Positions 34,635 through 45,528 of a stretch of 64,000 nt of DNA are shown in pieces. The translations under genes were made by a program, and so were the position numbers. Each line of letters starts with the position of its first letter. Position 1 is the stretch's first letter. Source of the stretch: Limnobacter sp. GTDB taxonomy: Bacteria; Pseudomonadota; Gammaproteobacteria; Burkholderiales; Burkholderiaceae_B. Location: the NCBI GenBank assembly GCA_029866125.1, contig JARWZZ010000007.1:124001-188000 (forward strand), written 5' to 3'. The notes beneath the pieces are model-generated. The model did not search any database, was not told the origin of the DNA, and was given only the letters and a program-made list of their open reading frames with translations.

Positions 34635-36149
34635 TTACAGCAAAATCAACTTCCCTGGGTTAAGTAGGTTATCAGGGTCTAATGCACGTTTGATGGCTTG
34701 AAAAGCCTGGTAGTTTGGTGGGGCGGTAATTTCTTGAAGCAACTCCGCTTTTAACTGCCCTATACCGTGTTCGGCCGACACCGTGCCACCTACAAGCATG
34801 ATGTGTCGATGAACAATTTCATTGAGGCTGTCTTGATGCGCAGCCAAAAAGTTTTTGCTGTCTTCACCCGCAGGGCCAGACACATTAAAATGCAAATTCC
34901 CATCGCCTAGGTGCCCAAACAGCACTGGCCGCACTCCCAAATCCAAAGCCTGCAGTTCCGCCAAGGCGGCATCATGAAAGGAGGGTAGGGCTGACACTGC
35001 GCATGCAATGTCATGTTTCACATTCAGACCCTCTTTGGCCTGCGCTTCAGAAATGTTTTCTCTGAGTGCCCAAAAGGCATCGTTTTCTGAAAGGCTTTGA
35101 GCCACAAAAAGTGCCAATAGGCCAAGCGCGTCATCGACCCCAGAGGCAAACAATTCCTCGAAAAATTCGACGACTTTTTCTTCAAGCGCCTGTTGGCTAC
35201 CCAATGCAGTGAATTCGGCCAGAACATGCTCGCAGCCACTGTCCTTTATGTCCATCGGTGCTTTGAGTTGAAAATGCTTACACACCAAATCAATCGCATG
35301 GGCATTCATCCACTCATAACTGCTCAGCTCATTGTAAAGCCTTGATTGGATGCGACCTAGCAAAGCCACTGCGGTGTGAATGGATTTCACATTCATCCAA
35401 ACCACCACTTTTGCGGTGGGGGCAGGGTAAAGCTTTAAGCAGGCTCGTGTAATGAGCCCCAATGTACCTTCCGAGCCAATCATCAAATGCCGCAAATCAT
35501 AACCGGTGTTGTTCTTGCGCAGGCCACGCAAATCACCGCATATTTGGCCCTGCGCATTGACATATTCCAAACTCAAACACAGCTCACGCGTGTTGCCGTA
35601 ACGAAGTACCGCAACGCCACCCGCATTGCTGGCCAAATTGCCGCCTATGGTGCATGTCCCTTCGGAGGCCAAACTTAAAGGGAATAGCAGCCCATGTTTT
35701 TCGGCTTCTTCTTGAGCTTCTTGAAGGGTGTAGCCCGCGCTGATGCTTAAGGTCAAGTTACTCAGGTCGACTTCAAGCGTGTCACGTAACTTTCGGGTCA
35801 CCAGTAACACGTGAGGGCGGTCTGCATTCTCACCACGTAAGCCACCAGCCCCCGGTGCCGTGGGTACTGCACCGCCAACAAGCCCGGTGTTTCCACCTTG
35901 GGTGCAAATGGCAACTTTATGGTGGGCACACAGCTTCACCACCTCTCGCAATTGCTGGGTGGTTTTGGGAAGCACCACAGCCAAAGCATGTGTGCGATAG
36001 CGTTTACGCCAATCGGTGCAACTGTGCGCGATTCGCTCCTCATCCAGCCAAAGTTCTGACCCGGTTGAACCCTCAGCCCAAGATTGCAATGCGTTGAGCA
36101 ATTCTGCATGGAGTTTTGGTTGCTGAGTTTGCTCATCCATGTGGCTCAT
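34635..36149 (-). CDS. FAD-linked oxidase, D-lactate/glycolate/D-2-hydroxyglutarate dehydrogenase type
   Basis: A 504-residue flavoprotein of the VAO/PCMH family. The FAD-binding domain shows ICTQGGNTGLVGGAVP, GNLASNAGG, the NTGYDLRHLMIGSEGTLGLI block and, in the C-terminal FAD-oxidase domain, FGHLGDGNLHFN and SAEHGIGQLK. The GDGNLH and EHGIG motifs mark GlcD/D-2-hydroxyacid dehydrogenases. It would oxidise a D-2-hydroxy acid to the 2-oxo acid and pass electrons to a quinone, ETF or cytochrome. Two ATGs three codons apart could start it; both are inside a 13-bp tandem repeat. It follows DUF2069 and wrbA on the minus strand. Confidence 0.9.
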   Translation of the reverse strand: MSHMDEQTQQPKLHAELLNALQSWAEGSTGSELWLDEERIAHSCTDWRKRYRTHALAVVLPKTTQQLREVVKLCAHHKVAICTQGGNTGLVGGAVPTAPGAGGLRGENADRPHVLLVTRKLRDTLEVDLSNLTLSISAGYTLQEAQEEAEKHGLLFPLSLASEGTCTIGGNLASNAGGVAVLRYGNTRELCLSLEYVNAQGQICGDLRGLRKNNTGYDLRHLMIGSEGTLGLITRACLKLYPAPTAKVVVWMNVKSIHTAVALLGRIQSRLYNELSSYEWMNAHAIDLVCKHFQLKAPMDIKDSGCEHVLAEFTALGSQQALEEKVVEFFEELFASGVDDALGLLALFVAQSLSENDAFWALRENISEAQAKEGLNVKHDIACAVSALPSFHDAALAELQALDLGVRPVLFGHLGDGNLHFNVSGPAGEDSKNFLAAHQDSLNEIVHRHIMLVGGTVSAEHGIGQLKAELLQEITAPPNYQAFQAIKRALDPDNLLNPGKLILL

Positions 36150-36169
36150 CCATGCTGCTCATCCATGCT
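36131..36169. repeat. tandem array, 3 x 13 bp, over the start of the FAD oxidase
   Basis: Units beginning GCTCATCCATG at 36131, 36144 and 36157 repeat with a 13-bp period and contain the start codons of the FAD oxidase. Because 13 is not a multiple of 3, copy changes would move extra ATGs between frames. Confidence 0.85.
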
Positions 36170-36184
36170 GTTCATTCGCTTAAA

Positions 36185-37233
<1,049 letters not shown>

Positions 37234-37271
37234 TCATCGGCAAACGTTAACGTTTCATTGTATCGGAGCTT

Positions 37272-38498
37272 ATGGGTAATCTAAGTCCAACCCACCCCCG
37301 TTGGTGGTTTGCTTTCAGTCGTCTTTTGGCCAGTCGGGTGCAAGACCAGCGCTTGCCACAGGTAGCGGCTGCACTTACCTTCACCACTGTATTGGCCTTG
37401 GTGCCGTTGGTGACGGTGGTTTTGGCTGTTTTTACTGCTTTTCCGATGTTTGAGCAGTTTTACGACAAGCTTCAAGATTACATGTTGCAAAGTTTTTTTC
37501 CAGACACCCTGTCCGGAACCATCCTGACCTACATCAATCAATTTTCCGCCAAAGCCAAGGGTTTGACCGCGATTGGTACTGTGTTTTTGGTGGGCACTGC
37601 CTTATCCACCATGTTGACCGTTGACCGTGTGTTCAACCAAATCTGGCACGTTCAACGCCAGCGTCCCTTGCTCAACAACATTTTGCTGTATTGGGCTGCA
37701 ATCAGTCTTGCGCCGGTTTTGATTGGTTTTAGTTTGAGCATGTCTACTGCTTTGTTCAATATTTCGATCCGTGGCGTGGGCTTGGCCCAATTGGAGTTTT
37801 TTCCGCTTTTAAGTGTAATTCCCCTGTTTTTTACGGTGTTGGCATTCGCGTTTCTATATTTGGTCATTCCAAACAGGGCTGTTCGAGTCAAAGACGCCAT
37901 GATTGGCGGGCTTTTGGCCGCGGTGTTGTTTGAGATTTCCAAGCGGGCTTTTGCCGCCTACATCACGCATTTTCCGAGTTACACGGCGGTTTACGGTGCT
38001 TTGGCTGCATTTCCAATTTTCCTGCTGTGGATTTATTTGTCCTGGCTGATTGTATTGCTGGGTGCTTGCACCGTGGCGGCTTTGCCTGTGGCCAGGACGG
38101 GTAACTGGAATCAACAAAGCCGGGCAGGCGAGCGCTGGGTGCGTGGGCTGCTGGTACTGAGGCGTTTGGACCAAACTCGGCGTAGCGAAAAGCCGGGTTT
38201 GACGATGGAAGAGCTGAGGGTTTCAACTGGTATTTCCCCCGACCAGCTGGACGATATTCTGACTTTGCTGATCGAGCATCAGGTAGTCGGCCTGCTGTCG
38301 GGAAGCAAGTCCAAAGAGCGATTCGCACTTTTGATTGATCCGCAGTCTGTAGGGGCAGGAGTAATCGCTGGTTTATTTTGGTATGACTGTGATTTGACCT
38401 CTCAAGCCATGAATTTAATACCCTCCGCAGGCGCAAAACTGGAGGCTTTCGAGGAACAATTCATCAAGCAGTCTCGGTTGTCAGACTGGCTGGTTTAG
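37272..38498 (+). CDS. YihY/BrkB-family inner membrane protein
   Basis: A 408-residue protein of the YihY/virulence factor BrkB family, once misnamed RNase BN. The N-terminal LPQVAAALTFTTVLALVPLVTVVLAVF and the later FPSYTAVYGALAAFPIFLLWIYLSW are the signature segments; six membrane helices are visible up to about residue 275. A C-terminal cytoplasmic part of about 130 residues resembles a winged helix (LTMEELRVSTGISPDQLDDILTLL). The transport or structural role is not known. It is divergent from wrbA and monocistronic, with no terminator that I can see before the hfq promoter region. Confidence 0.9.
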   Translation: MGNLSPTHPRWWFAFSRLLASRVQDQRLPQVAAALTFTTVLALVPLVTVVLAVFTAFPMFEQFYDKLQDYMLQSFFPDTLSGTILTYINQFSAKAKGLTAIGTVFLVGTALSTMLTVDRVFNQIWHVQRQRPLLNNILLYWAAISLAPVLIGFSLSMSTALFNISIRGVGLAQLEFFPLLSVIPLFFTVLAFAFLYLVIPNRAVRVKDAMIGGLLAAVLFEISKRAFAAYITHFPSYTAVYGALAAFPIFLLWIYLSWLIVLLGACTVAALPVARTGNWNQQSRAGERWVRGLLVLRRLDQTRRSEKPGLTMEELRVSTGISPDQLDDILTLLIEHQVVGLLSGSKSKERFALLIDPQSVGAGVIAGLFWYDCDLTSQAMNLIPSAGAKLEAFEEQFIKQSRLSDWLV

Positions 38499-38748
38499 TG
38501 AACGCTCAACAAATACCTGGCAAATGATCCCGTACATGAACGTGCAGGCCTCACCCTAATGAGGAAAGAGTCGTGAAAGTTCACCTCGTTGGGGGAACTA
38601 ATCCTGAATTTACCGATCTTTATATACAATTGGCGCGTATAAGGTTTGCACCTCTGGGTGCTTTCTGTAAACTAAGACCAAGAGCGAAAGGCATTGCGCC
38701 AAAAGCTCTGACGGTTTTAATAAAAACACAACACAGTCTGGAGCTGTT

Positions 38749-38982
38749 ATGAGTAACAAAGGGCAACTTTTACAAGACCCATTCCTCAACCTTCTTAGGA
38801 AGGAACATGTACCTGTATCCATTTATTTGGTAAATGGCATTAAGTTGCAGGGGCATATCGAGTCTTTCGATCAATATGTAGTTTTGCTGCGTAACACAGT
38901 GACCCAAATGGTCTACAAGCACGCTATTTCCACAGTGGTACCTGGCCGTTCGGTTACGTTCACACCTGAAGCCAAGGAATAA
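38749..38982 (+). CDS. hfq: RNA chaperone Hfq
   Basis: Hfq of 77 residues. Sm1 ([19 protein letters not shown]) and Sm2 with [11 protein letters not shown] are intact, and the proximal-face [17 protein letters not shown] is standard. It forms a hexameric ring that pairs small RNAs with mRNAs. The C-terminal tail is short, as in other beta-proteobacteria. It leads hfq-hflX-hflK-hflC. The 250 bases upstream have no gene; a weak TATAAG lies at 38637, but the promoter is not certain. Confidence 0.98.
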   Translation: MSNKGQLLQDPFLNLLRKEHVPVSIYLVNGIKLQGHIESFDQYVVLLRNTVTQMVYKHAISTVVPGRSVTFTPEAKE

Positions 38983-39056
38983 GTGCAGATAGATTTTGGA
39001 TTTACTAGTCAGAATGGCCTGCTGTTGTCTAATCAGGTTGATGGGCGGCACGCTCA

Positions 39057-40184
39057 ATGACTAAAACAGTGTTGGTGGCAGTTGATTCGGGTCAGTTTGA
39101 TCTTCAAGAACATGTTGACGAACTGAAGCTTTTGGCCATTTCAGCGGGTGCCGATGTGGTGGCTGTTGTGATTGCCAAGCGCAAAGCACCTGATCCAGCC
39201 ACATACATCGGTTCTGGCAAAGTGGCGGAGATTTCCGAGCTTAGCACAGAGCTTGAAGCCGAGCTGGTCGTGTTCAATCATGGACTTAGTCCTGCTCAGC
39301 AGCGGAATCTCGAAGCAGCGCTTGAAATGCGGGTGATTGACCGCACGGGCCTGATTCTCGATATTTTTGCCATTCGGGCTCAAAGCTTCGAAGGTAAATT
39401 GCAGGTTGAACTTGCCCAGCTACAGTACCTATCCTCCCGATTGGTTCGCCGTTACACGCACCTTGCAGGTCAGCAGGGCGGTATCGGCATGCGCGGGCCG
39501 GGTGAAACTCAGCTTGAAACTGACCGTCGGCTTATCGGCGACAAGGTCAAAAAACTCAAGCAGCGCCTAAGCACCTTGGAAAAGCAGCGTGAAACCCAAC
39601 GCAGGCAAAGGCAGCGGCGCGGGCAGTTTACCGTAGCCATCGTGGGATACACCAATGCAGGCAAAAGTACTTTGTTCAATGGGGTAGCCAGTAGCAAAGC
39701 CTATGCGGCTGACCAGCTATTTGCCACATTGGACACCACCAGCCGGAAAGTGTATTTGGCACCCGGCATCGACTTTATTTTGTCAGACACGGTTGGGTTT
39801 ATCCGGGATTTGTCCCACTCCTTGATTGAGGCTTTCAAGGCCACCTTGGAGTCCACAGTGCAGGCTGATTTGTTGCTGCATGTGGTGGATGCAAGCTCAC
39901 CCGCAAGGCATGCGCAAATTGCGGAAGTCAATCGGGTACTGGCTGAGATCCATGCGGGTGATGTTCCGCAAGTCATAGTCTGGAACAAAATCGATGCCTG
40001 CGAGCGTGAGCCGCAAGTAGAGCGTAATCCGGATGGTAAGATTTCTGCTGTCGCTGTCAGCGCAAGGTTTGGTTTGGGTATGCCTGAGTTACGTCAGTCC
40101 CTACTGGAACTGGCAACTGATTTTTACACTGCTGGACGGGGTCTGGTGGCGGACAAAAATCAGGCAGACAGTCAAATAACGTAA
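39057..40184 (+). CDS. hflX: ribosome-associated GTPase HflX
   Basis: HflX of 375 residues, a GTPase that splits stalled or heat-damaged ribosomes. The N-terminal HflX domain (PATYIGSGKVAE, NHGLSPAQQRNLE), the linker GGIGMRGPGETQLETDRR and a coiled coil precede the G domain, which begins GYTNAGKST at residue 197. DTVGFIRDL and NKID follow. The gene lies 74 bases after hfq, as in most proteobacteria, and ends 58 bases before hflK. Confidence 0.96.
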   Translation: MTKTVLVAVDSGQFDLQEHVDELKLLAISAGADVVAVVIAKRKAPDPATYIGSGKVAEISELSTELEAELVVFNHGLSPAQQRNLEAALEMRVIDRTGLILDIFAIRAQSFEGKLQVELAQLQYLSSRLVRRYTHLAGQQGGIGMRGPGETQLETDRRLIGDKVKKLKQRLSTLEKQRETQRRQRQRRGQFTVAIVGYTNAGKSTLFNGVASSKAYAADQLFATLDTTSRKVYLAPGIDFILSDTVGFIRDLSHSLIEAFKATLESTVQADLLLHVVDASSPARHAQIAEVNRVLAEIHAGDVPQVIVWNKIDACEREPQVERNPDGKISAVAVSARFGLGMPELRQSLLELATDFYTAGRGLVADKNQADSQIT

Positions 40185-40242
40185 CAATGAATCAATTCAC
40201 TAGGTTAATTTGGATGAGCATCACTTTTGCAGTAGGTAAAGT

Positions 40243-41565
40243 ATGTCTATGAATGACCCAGATTGGGGTAAAAATTCCTCGGGTGGCTCTCAAGATGATC
40301 GCCAGCCTCAGGATGAGCGTAATCGCAAACCTCAGGGGCAGGGCGGCCAAGATGGCCCACCAGACCTTGACGAGTTGTGGCGTGATTTCAACAATCGCTT
40401 GAATCGTCTTTTTGGAAAGAAGGGCGGTGGCAATGGTGGTGGGCCGCGTGGCCCGATGGGTGGTGGCCCATCCGGAAACGGGTTCCCTCCCATGCCCGGT
40501 GCTGGTAAGGGCTTTGGCTTGTTTGTCGGCGTATTGGTTGTGCTGTGGCTTGCCAGCGGCTTTTTCATTATTGAGGAAGGCAAGGCAGGCGTGGTGCTTC
40601 AATTCGGAAAGTACAGTCACACCGAAACTTCGGGTTTCAAGTGGCGTGCGCCTTACCCTATTCAAAGCCATGAAATTGTGGATGTTTCCCGCGTTCGAAT
40701 CGTGGAAGTGGGTTATCGCAATTCAGTGAAAAGCAAAGTGTTGGGCGAATCTCTGATGTTGACTGACGATGAAAACATCGTCGACATTCAGTTTGCGGTG
40801 CAATTCCGTCTAAGTGATGCCCGAGCTTACTTGTTCAGCAGTCGCGACCCGGATGAAGCGGTCAAGCAGGCTGCCGAGACTGCCATTCGTGAAGTGGTGG
40901 GTCGCAACAAGATGGATTACGTGTTGTACGAAGGCCGTGAAGATGTGGCCCTGAAAACACGTGAAGTGATTCAATCCATTTTGGACCGGTATGGCATTGG
41001 TGTATTGGTCAATGGCGTAACCGTCCAAAACGTGCAGCCGCCCGAGCAAGTTCAAGCTGCGTTTGATGATGCAGTGAAAGCGGGTCAGGATCGCGAGCGC
41101 TTGAAGAGCGAAGGCCAAGCTTATGCCAACGACGTGATTCCACGGGCTAGAGGTATGGCTTCACGCTTGGCCCAAGAGGCTGAGGGTTACAAAGAGCGTG
41201 TGATTGCTCAAGCCCAAGGTGATGCTTCTCGATTCAATTCCATTCTTGTGGAGTATGCACGTGCACCCAAAGTGACGCGTGACCGCCTTTACATTGAAGC
41301 CATGCAGCAAATCTACACCAACGTGACCAAAGTCATGGTGGACACCAAGTCCAACAGCCAGTTGTTGTATTTGCCCTTGGATAAATTGATGCAACAAAGC
41401 GTGCCCGCTCCAGCAGCAGGTGCCGAAGCTGCCGGTTCGAGTGGCGAAGCTTCCCGAGCCAAGAATGACTCACAAAGCCCAATTCCGGGCGATTTGGGAG
41501 TTCGCGCTCAGCGCGAAGCTGACATCAGGGAAGCCATTCGCAATCGTGACAGAGGAGCTCGTTAA
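40243..41565 (+). CDS. hflK: FtsH modulator, SPFH-domain protein HflK
   Basis: HflK of 440 residues. A Gly/Gln/Asp-rich cytoplasmic N-terminus (to about residue 85) is followed by one membrane helix (FGLFVGVLVVLWLASGFFI) and a periplasmic SPFH/Band-7 domain with VLQFGKYSHTE and NGVTVQNVQPPEQVQAAFDD. HflK and HflC form the cage around the FtsH protease and modulate membrane protein degradation. hflC starts 2 bases later. Two ATGs lie near the start; the first has AGGTAAAG upstream. Confidence 0.96.
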   Translation: MSMNDPDWGKNSSGGSQDDRQPQDERNRKPQGQGGQDGPPDLDELWRDFNNRLNRLFGKKGGGNGGGPRGPMGGGPSGNGFPPMPGAGKGFGLFVGVLVVLWLASGFFIIEEGKAGVVLQFGKYSHTETSGFKWRAPYPIQSHEIVDVSRVRIVEVGYRNSVKSKVLGESLMLTDDENIVDIQFAVQFRLSDARAYLFSSRDPDEAVKQAAETAIREVVGRNKMDYVLYEGREDVALKTREVIQSILDRYGIGVLVNGVTVQNVQPPEQVQAAFDDAVKAGQDRERLKSEGQAYANDVIPRARGMASRLAQEAEGYKERVIAQAQGDASRFNSILVEYARAPKVTRDRLYIEAMQQIYTNVTKVMVDTKSNSQLLYLPLDKLMQQSVPAPAAGAEAAGSSGEASRAKNDSQSPIPGDLGVRAQREADIREAIRNRDRGAR

Positions 41566-41567
41566 TC

Positions 41568-42440
41568 ATGCCTAGAATATTTGTAGTTTTAGGGGCAGCG
41601 TTGATTGGCTTTTTGTTTGCCAAGTCCTGCTTCTACATTGTTGATGAACGTGAAATTGGTATTGTGTTCGCACTCGGTGAAATCAAGCAGGTTCGAAATG
41701 AGCCCGGTTTGTATTTCAAATTGCCTTCGCCCTTTCAAAATTTGGTGATCTACGATCGTCGCATTCAAACGATTGACGACCCTGAAGCTGAGCGCTTCAT
41801 CACTTCTGAAAAGAAAAACCTGCTGGTTGATTCCTACATCAAGTGGAAAATCGCCGATCCGTTTCAGTACCACATCAGTGTGCAGGGGCGCCAAGCGATT
41901 GCCAACAGCCGTATTTCACAAATTGTGAAGGCGGCCATGAACGAGGAAATCACAAAACGCAGCGTACGTGATGTGGTGTCTGGCGAGCGTACCAAGGCCA
42001 TGCAGGCAATTGTTGATAAGGTCAAAGACGATGCCAAAGAAATTGGCGTGGATATCATTGATGTGCGTTTAAAACGTGTTGATCTTTTGCCGGAGGTCAG
42101 TCAGTCTGTGTTTAGCAGGATGGAGGCCGAGCGCAAGCGGGTTGCCAACGACTTGCGGGCCCAAGGTGCGGCAGAATCTGAACAGGTTCGAGCAGATGCT
42201 GACCGTCAGCGCGAAGTTATTCTTGCTAATGCGTACCGAGATGCTCAAAGTTTGAAAGGTGAGGGTGATGCCAAGGCCGCTTCCATTTATAATGGAGCGT
42301 TTGGTAAAGACCCCGAGTTTTTCGCCTTCTATCGTAGCCTAGATGCTTACAAGCAGTCCTTTGGCTCGAAGTCGGACGTGATGGTGGTTGATCCGCAGTC
42401 TGATTTCTTCAAGTTCCTGCGCGGAAGTAACAGCAAGTAA
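41568..42440 (+). CDS. hflC: FtsH modulator, SPFH-domain protein HflC
   Basis: HflC of 290 residues, the partner of HflK. The N-terminal anchor (IFVVLGAALIGFLFAKSCFYIV) leads into the SPFH domain with EREIGIVFALGEIKQV and VIYDRRIQTIDDPEAERF. A helical C-terminal region (about 190-270) with RADADRQREVILANAYRDAQ and the end DPQSDFFKFLRG is typical. It acts in the periplasm with HflK on FtsH. A terminator follows 27 bases after the stop, so the hfq-hflC operon ends here. Confidence 0.96.
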   Translation: MPRIFVVLGAALIGFLFAKSCFYIVDEREIGIVFALGEIKQVRNEPGLYFKLPSPFQNLVIYDRRIQTIDDPEAERFITSEKKNLLVDSYIKWKIADPFQYHISVQGRQAIANSRISQIVKAAMNEEITKRSVRDVVSGERTKAMQAIVDKVKDDAKEIGVDIIDVRLKRVDLLPEVSQSVFSRMEAERKRVANDLRAQGAAESEQVRADADRQREVILANAYRDAQSLKGEGDAKAASIYNGAFGKDPEFFAFYRSLDAYKQSFGSKSDVMVVDPQSDFFKFLRGSNSK

Positions 42441-42467
42441 AACAATGCTTGCTGGGTTTCCACCCTG

Positions 42468-42508
42468 ATGAGCTCTGAGGCAAGTCTGCTCGGAGCTCAT
42501 TTTATTTT
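42468..42508 (+). terminator. terminator of the hfq-hflXKC operon
   Basis: The 8-bp stem ATGAGCTC/GAGCTCAT with a 17-base loop is followed by TTTATTTT. It lies between hflC and hisZ. Confidence 0.85.
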
Positions 42509-42531
42509 GATCTTTCATCTCTGGGATTGAC

Positions 42532-43731
42532 ATGTCTGCCTGGCTTTTGCCTGAATCTGTTGCTGATGTCTTGCCCTCTGAAGCGCGACGAATTGAAGAA
42601 CTGAGACGCATTGTCTTGGACCGCTTTCGAGTGTATGGATATGAGTTGGTGATGCCTCCCATTTTGGAGTACACCGAGTCACTACTTAGCAGCGCTGATT
42701 CTTCACTGGATTTGCAAACCTTCAAACTGCTGGATCAAGCCAGCGGGCGTATGTTGGGTTTGCGTGCAGACACCACGCCACAAGTGGCGCGAATTGATGC
42801 ACACATTCTGAACCGCAAGGGCGCTGCACGCCTGTGTTACTGCGGCCCGGTGCTGCACACCCAAGCATTGGGTTTGCACAACACGCGTGAGCCTTTGCAG
42901 TGCGGGGCGGAATTGTACGGTTGCTCTGGTATCGAGGCCGATTTGGAAGTGCTTAGCCTGGCTGTTGACACCCTGAGCTTGTCTGGCATGAAGAATTACC
43001 GCTTGGCTTTGTCCCACGCCAGCTTGCTGGAAGCGGTGTTGGATGATCAGCTGCAAACCAAGCCCTTGTCCAAATCTGTCATGCGTGATTTGCATCAAAC
43101 CTTGGCTGACAAAGACAAAGTGTTGCTGATGGAGCATTTACAAAACGTAGCCGAAGCCTTACGCCCTGCCGTTTTGGCCTTGTTGGGTTTGTATGGCCCA
43201 GCTTTGGGGCCTCAGTCGGTATTGGGCAAAGCTCAGAAGCTGCTGCCTTCAACGCCGAAAGTTCGGGCTATTTTGGATCAATTGTCCGAAGTGGCTGAGC
43301 GTTTGCAGAGTGCTTTGCCTGAGGGTTCAAGCCTGCTGGTGGACCTGGCAGATTTGGCCAGCTTTGAATACCACAGCGGCCTTATTTTTTCAGCGTATGT
43401 TGAAGGTTGCCCCAATGCCATCCTGCGTGGTGGCCGCTACGACGACGTAGGTTCAGTGTATGGCCGAGCCAGGCCTGCAACAGGTTTTTCAGTGGACCTG
43501 CGTGAATTGGTGGGTCTGCAAAATGCCAAAGTAGAGGCCAAGACCGCCATTCGGGCACCTTTTGGGACTCAAAAGGGTTTGGTTGATAAAGTCAGACAAC
43601 TTCGTGATTCAGGCGAAGTTGTGGTTCAAAGCCTCCCCGGTACAGCCGCTGAGGAAGAAGAGTTTGTGTGCGACCGTGAATTGGTCTCAACCGATGCGGG
43701 TTGGGTGGTTCAAGCGGTTCGTGCGATTTAG
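42532..43731 (+). CDS. hisZ: ATP phosphoribosyltransferase regulatory subunit
   Basis: HisZ of 399 residues, a histidyl-tRNA-synthetase paralogue without aminoacylation activity. The N-terminal LPESVADVLPSEARRIEELRR and the class II core (GLRADTTPQVARI, YCGPVLH, LRGGRYDDV) are seen. HisZ joins the short-form HisG to make the active and histidine-regulated first enzyme of histidine synthesis. hisG is not in the window. The position between hflC and purA is usual for Burkholderiales. Confidence 0.94.
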   Translation: MSAWLLPESVADVLPSEARRIEELRRIVLDRFRVYGYELVMPPILEYTESLLSSADSSLDLQTFKLLDQASGRMLGLRADTTPQVARIDAHILNRKGAARLCYCGPVLHTQALGLHNTREPLQCGAELYGCSGIEADLEVLSLAVDTLSLSGMKNYRLALSHASLLEAVLDDQLQTKPLSKSVMRDLHQTLADKDKVLLMEHLQNVAEALRPAVLALLGLYGPALGPQSVLGKAQKLLPSTPKVRAILDQLSEVAERLQSALPEGSSLLVDLADLASFEYHSGLIFSAYVEGCPNAILRGGRYDDVGSVYGRARPATGFSVDLRELVGLQNAKVEAKTAIRAPFGTQKGLVDKVRQLRDSGEVVVQSLPGTAAEEEEFVCDRELVSTDAGWVVQAVRAI

Positions 43732-45042
<1,311 letters not shown>

Positions 45043-45050
45043 CAAGTTGC

Positions 45051-45524
45051 ATGGAAAAACTTCAAATTGATTACCCGGAGTACAACGCACTGATTAATCG
45101 ATTGATTGATCGGTTGCGTGACTCTGGGTTTCAATTTGATTGGGTGATCGGTGTTTCCCGAGGTGGACTGCCTGTGGCAGACGCCATTTCGCGGACCCTG
45201 AAGTTACCCATGGCGGTGGTGGCGGCGTCGTCCTACCAAGGCCAGTCAGGCACCAACCAGTCCGAACTCAAAATTTCTGCTTCAGTCGCTTCGGTGGGAG
45301 AAGTGTCAGGCCGCTGCCTGTTGGTGGATGACCTTGTGGATTCCGGTAAAACACTGGAAGCTTTGACTGCACATTTAAAGCAGCAATTACCCACAATTGA
45401 TGCCCTGCACACTGCAGTCCTCTGGGTCAAACCCATTTCTGTGTTTCAACCTGACTTTGCAGCTGAACACATGGAAAGCGACCTGTGGATCGTCCAGCCC
45501 TTTGAACGTAGGGATTGGCAGTAA
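45051..45524 (+). CDS. purine-type phosphoribosyltransferase
   Basis: A type I phosphoribosyltransferase of 157 residues. The PRPP loop is CLLVDDLVDSGKTL, preceded by the WVIGVSRGGLPVADAI flexible-loop region. The size and the ending (DLWIVQPFERRDW) fit the xanthine/guanine or hypoxanthine group; in Burkholderiales such a gene follows purA. It would convert a free purine base and PRPP to the nucleotide. The exact base cannot be told from sequence alone. Confidence 0.85.
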   Translation: MEKLQIDYPEYNALINRLIDRLRDSGFQFDWVIGVSRGGLPVADAISRTLKLPMAVVAASSYQGQSGTNQSELKISASVASVGEVSGRCLLVDDLVDSGKTLEALTAHLKQQLPTIDALHTAVLWVKPISVFQPDFAAEHMESDLWIVQPFERRDWQ

Positions 45525-45528
45525 CTCA

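Noticed and set aside
40332-40671. Minus-strand frames opposite the hflK N-terminus
   Set aside because: They mirror the Gly-rich start of HflK and have no independent support.
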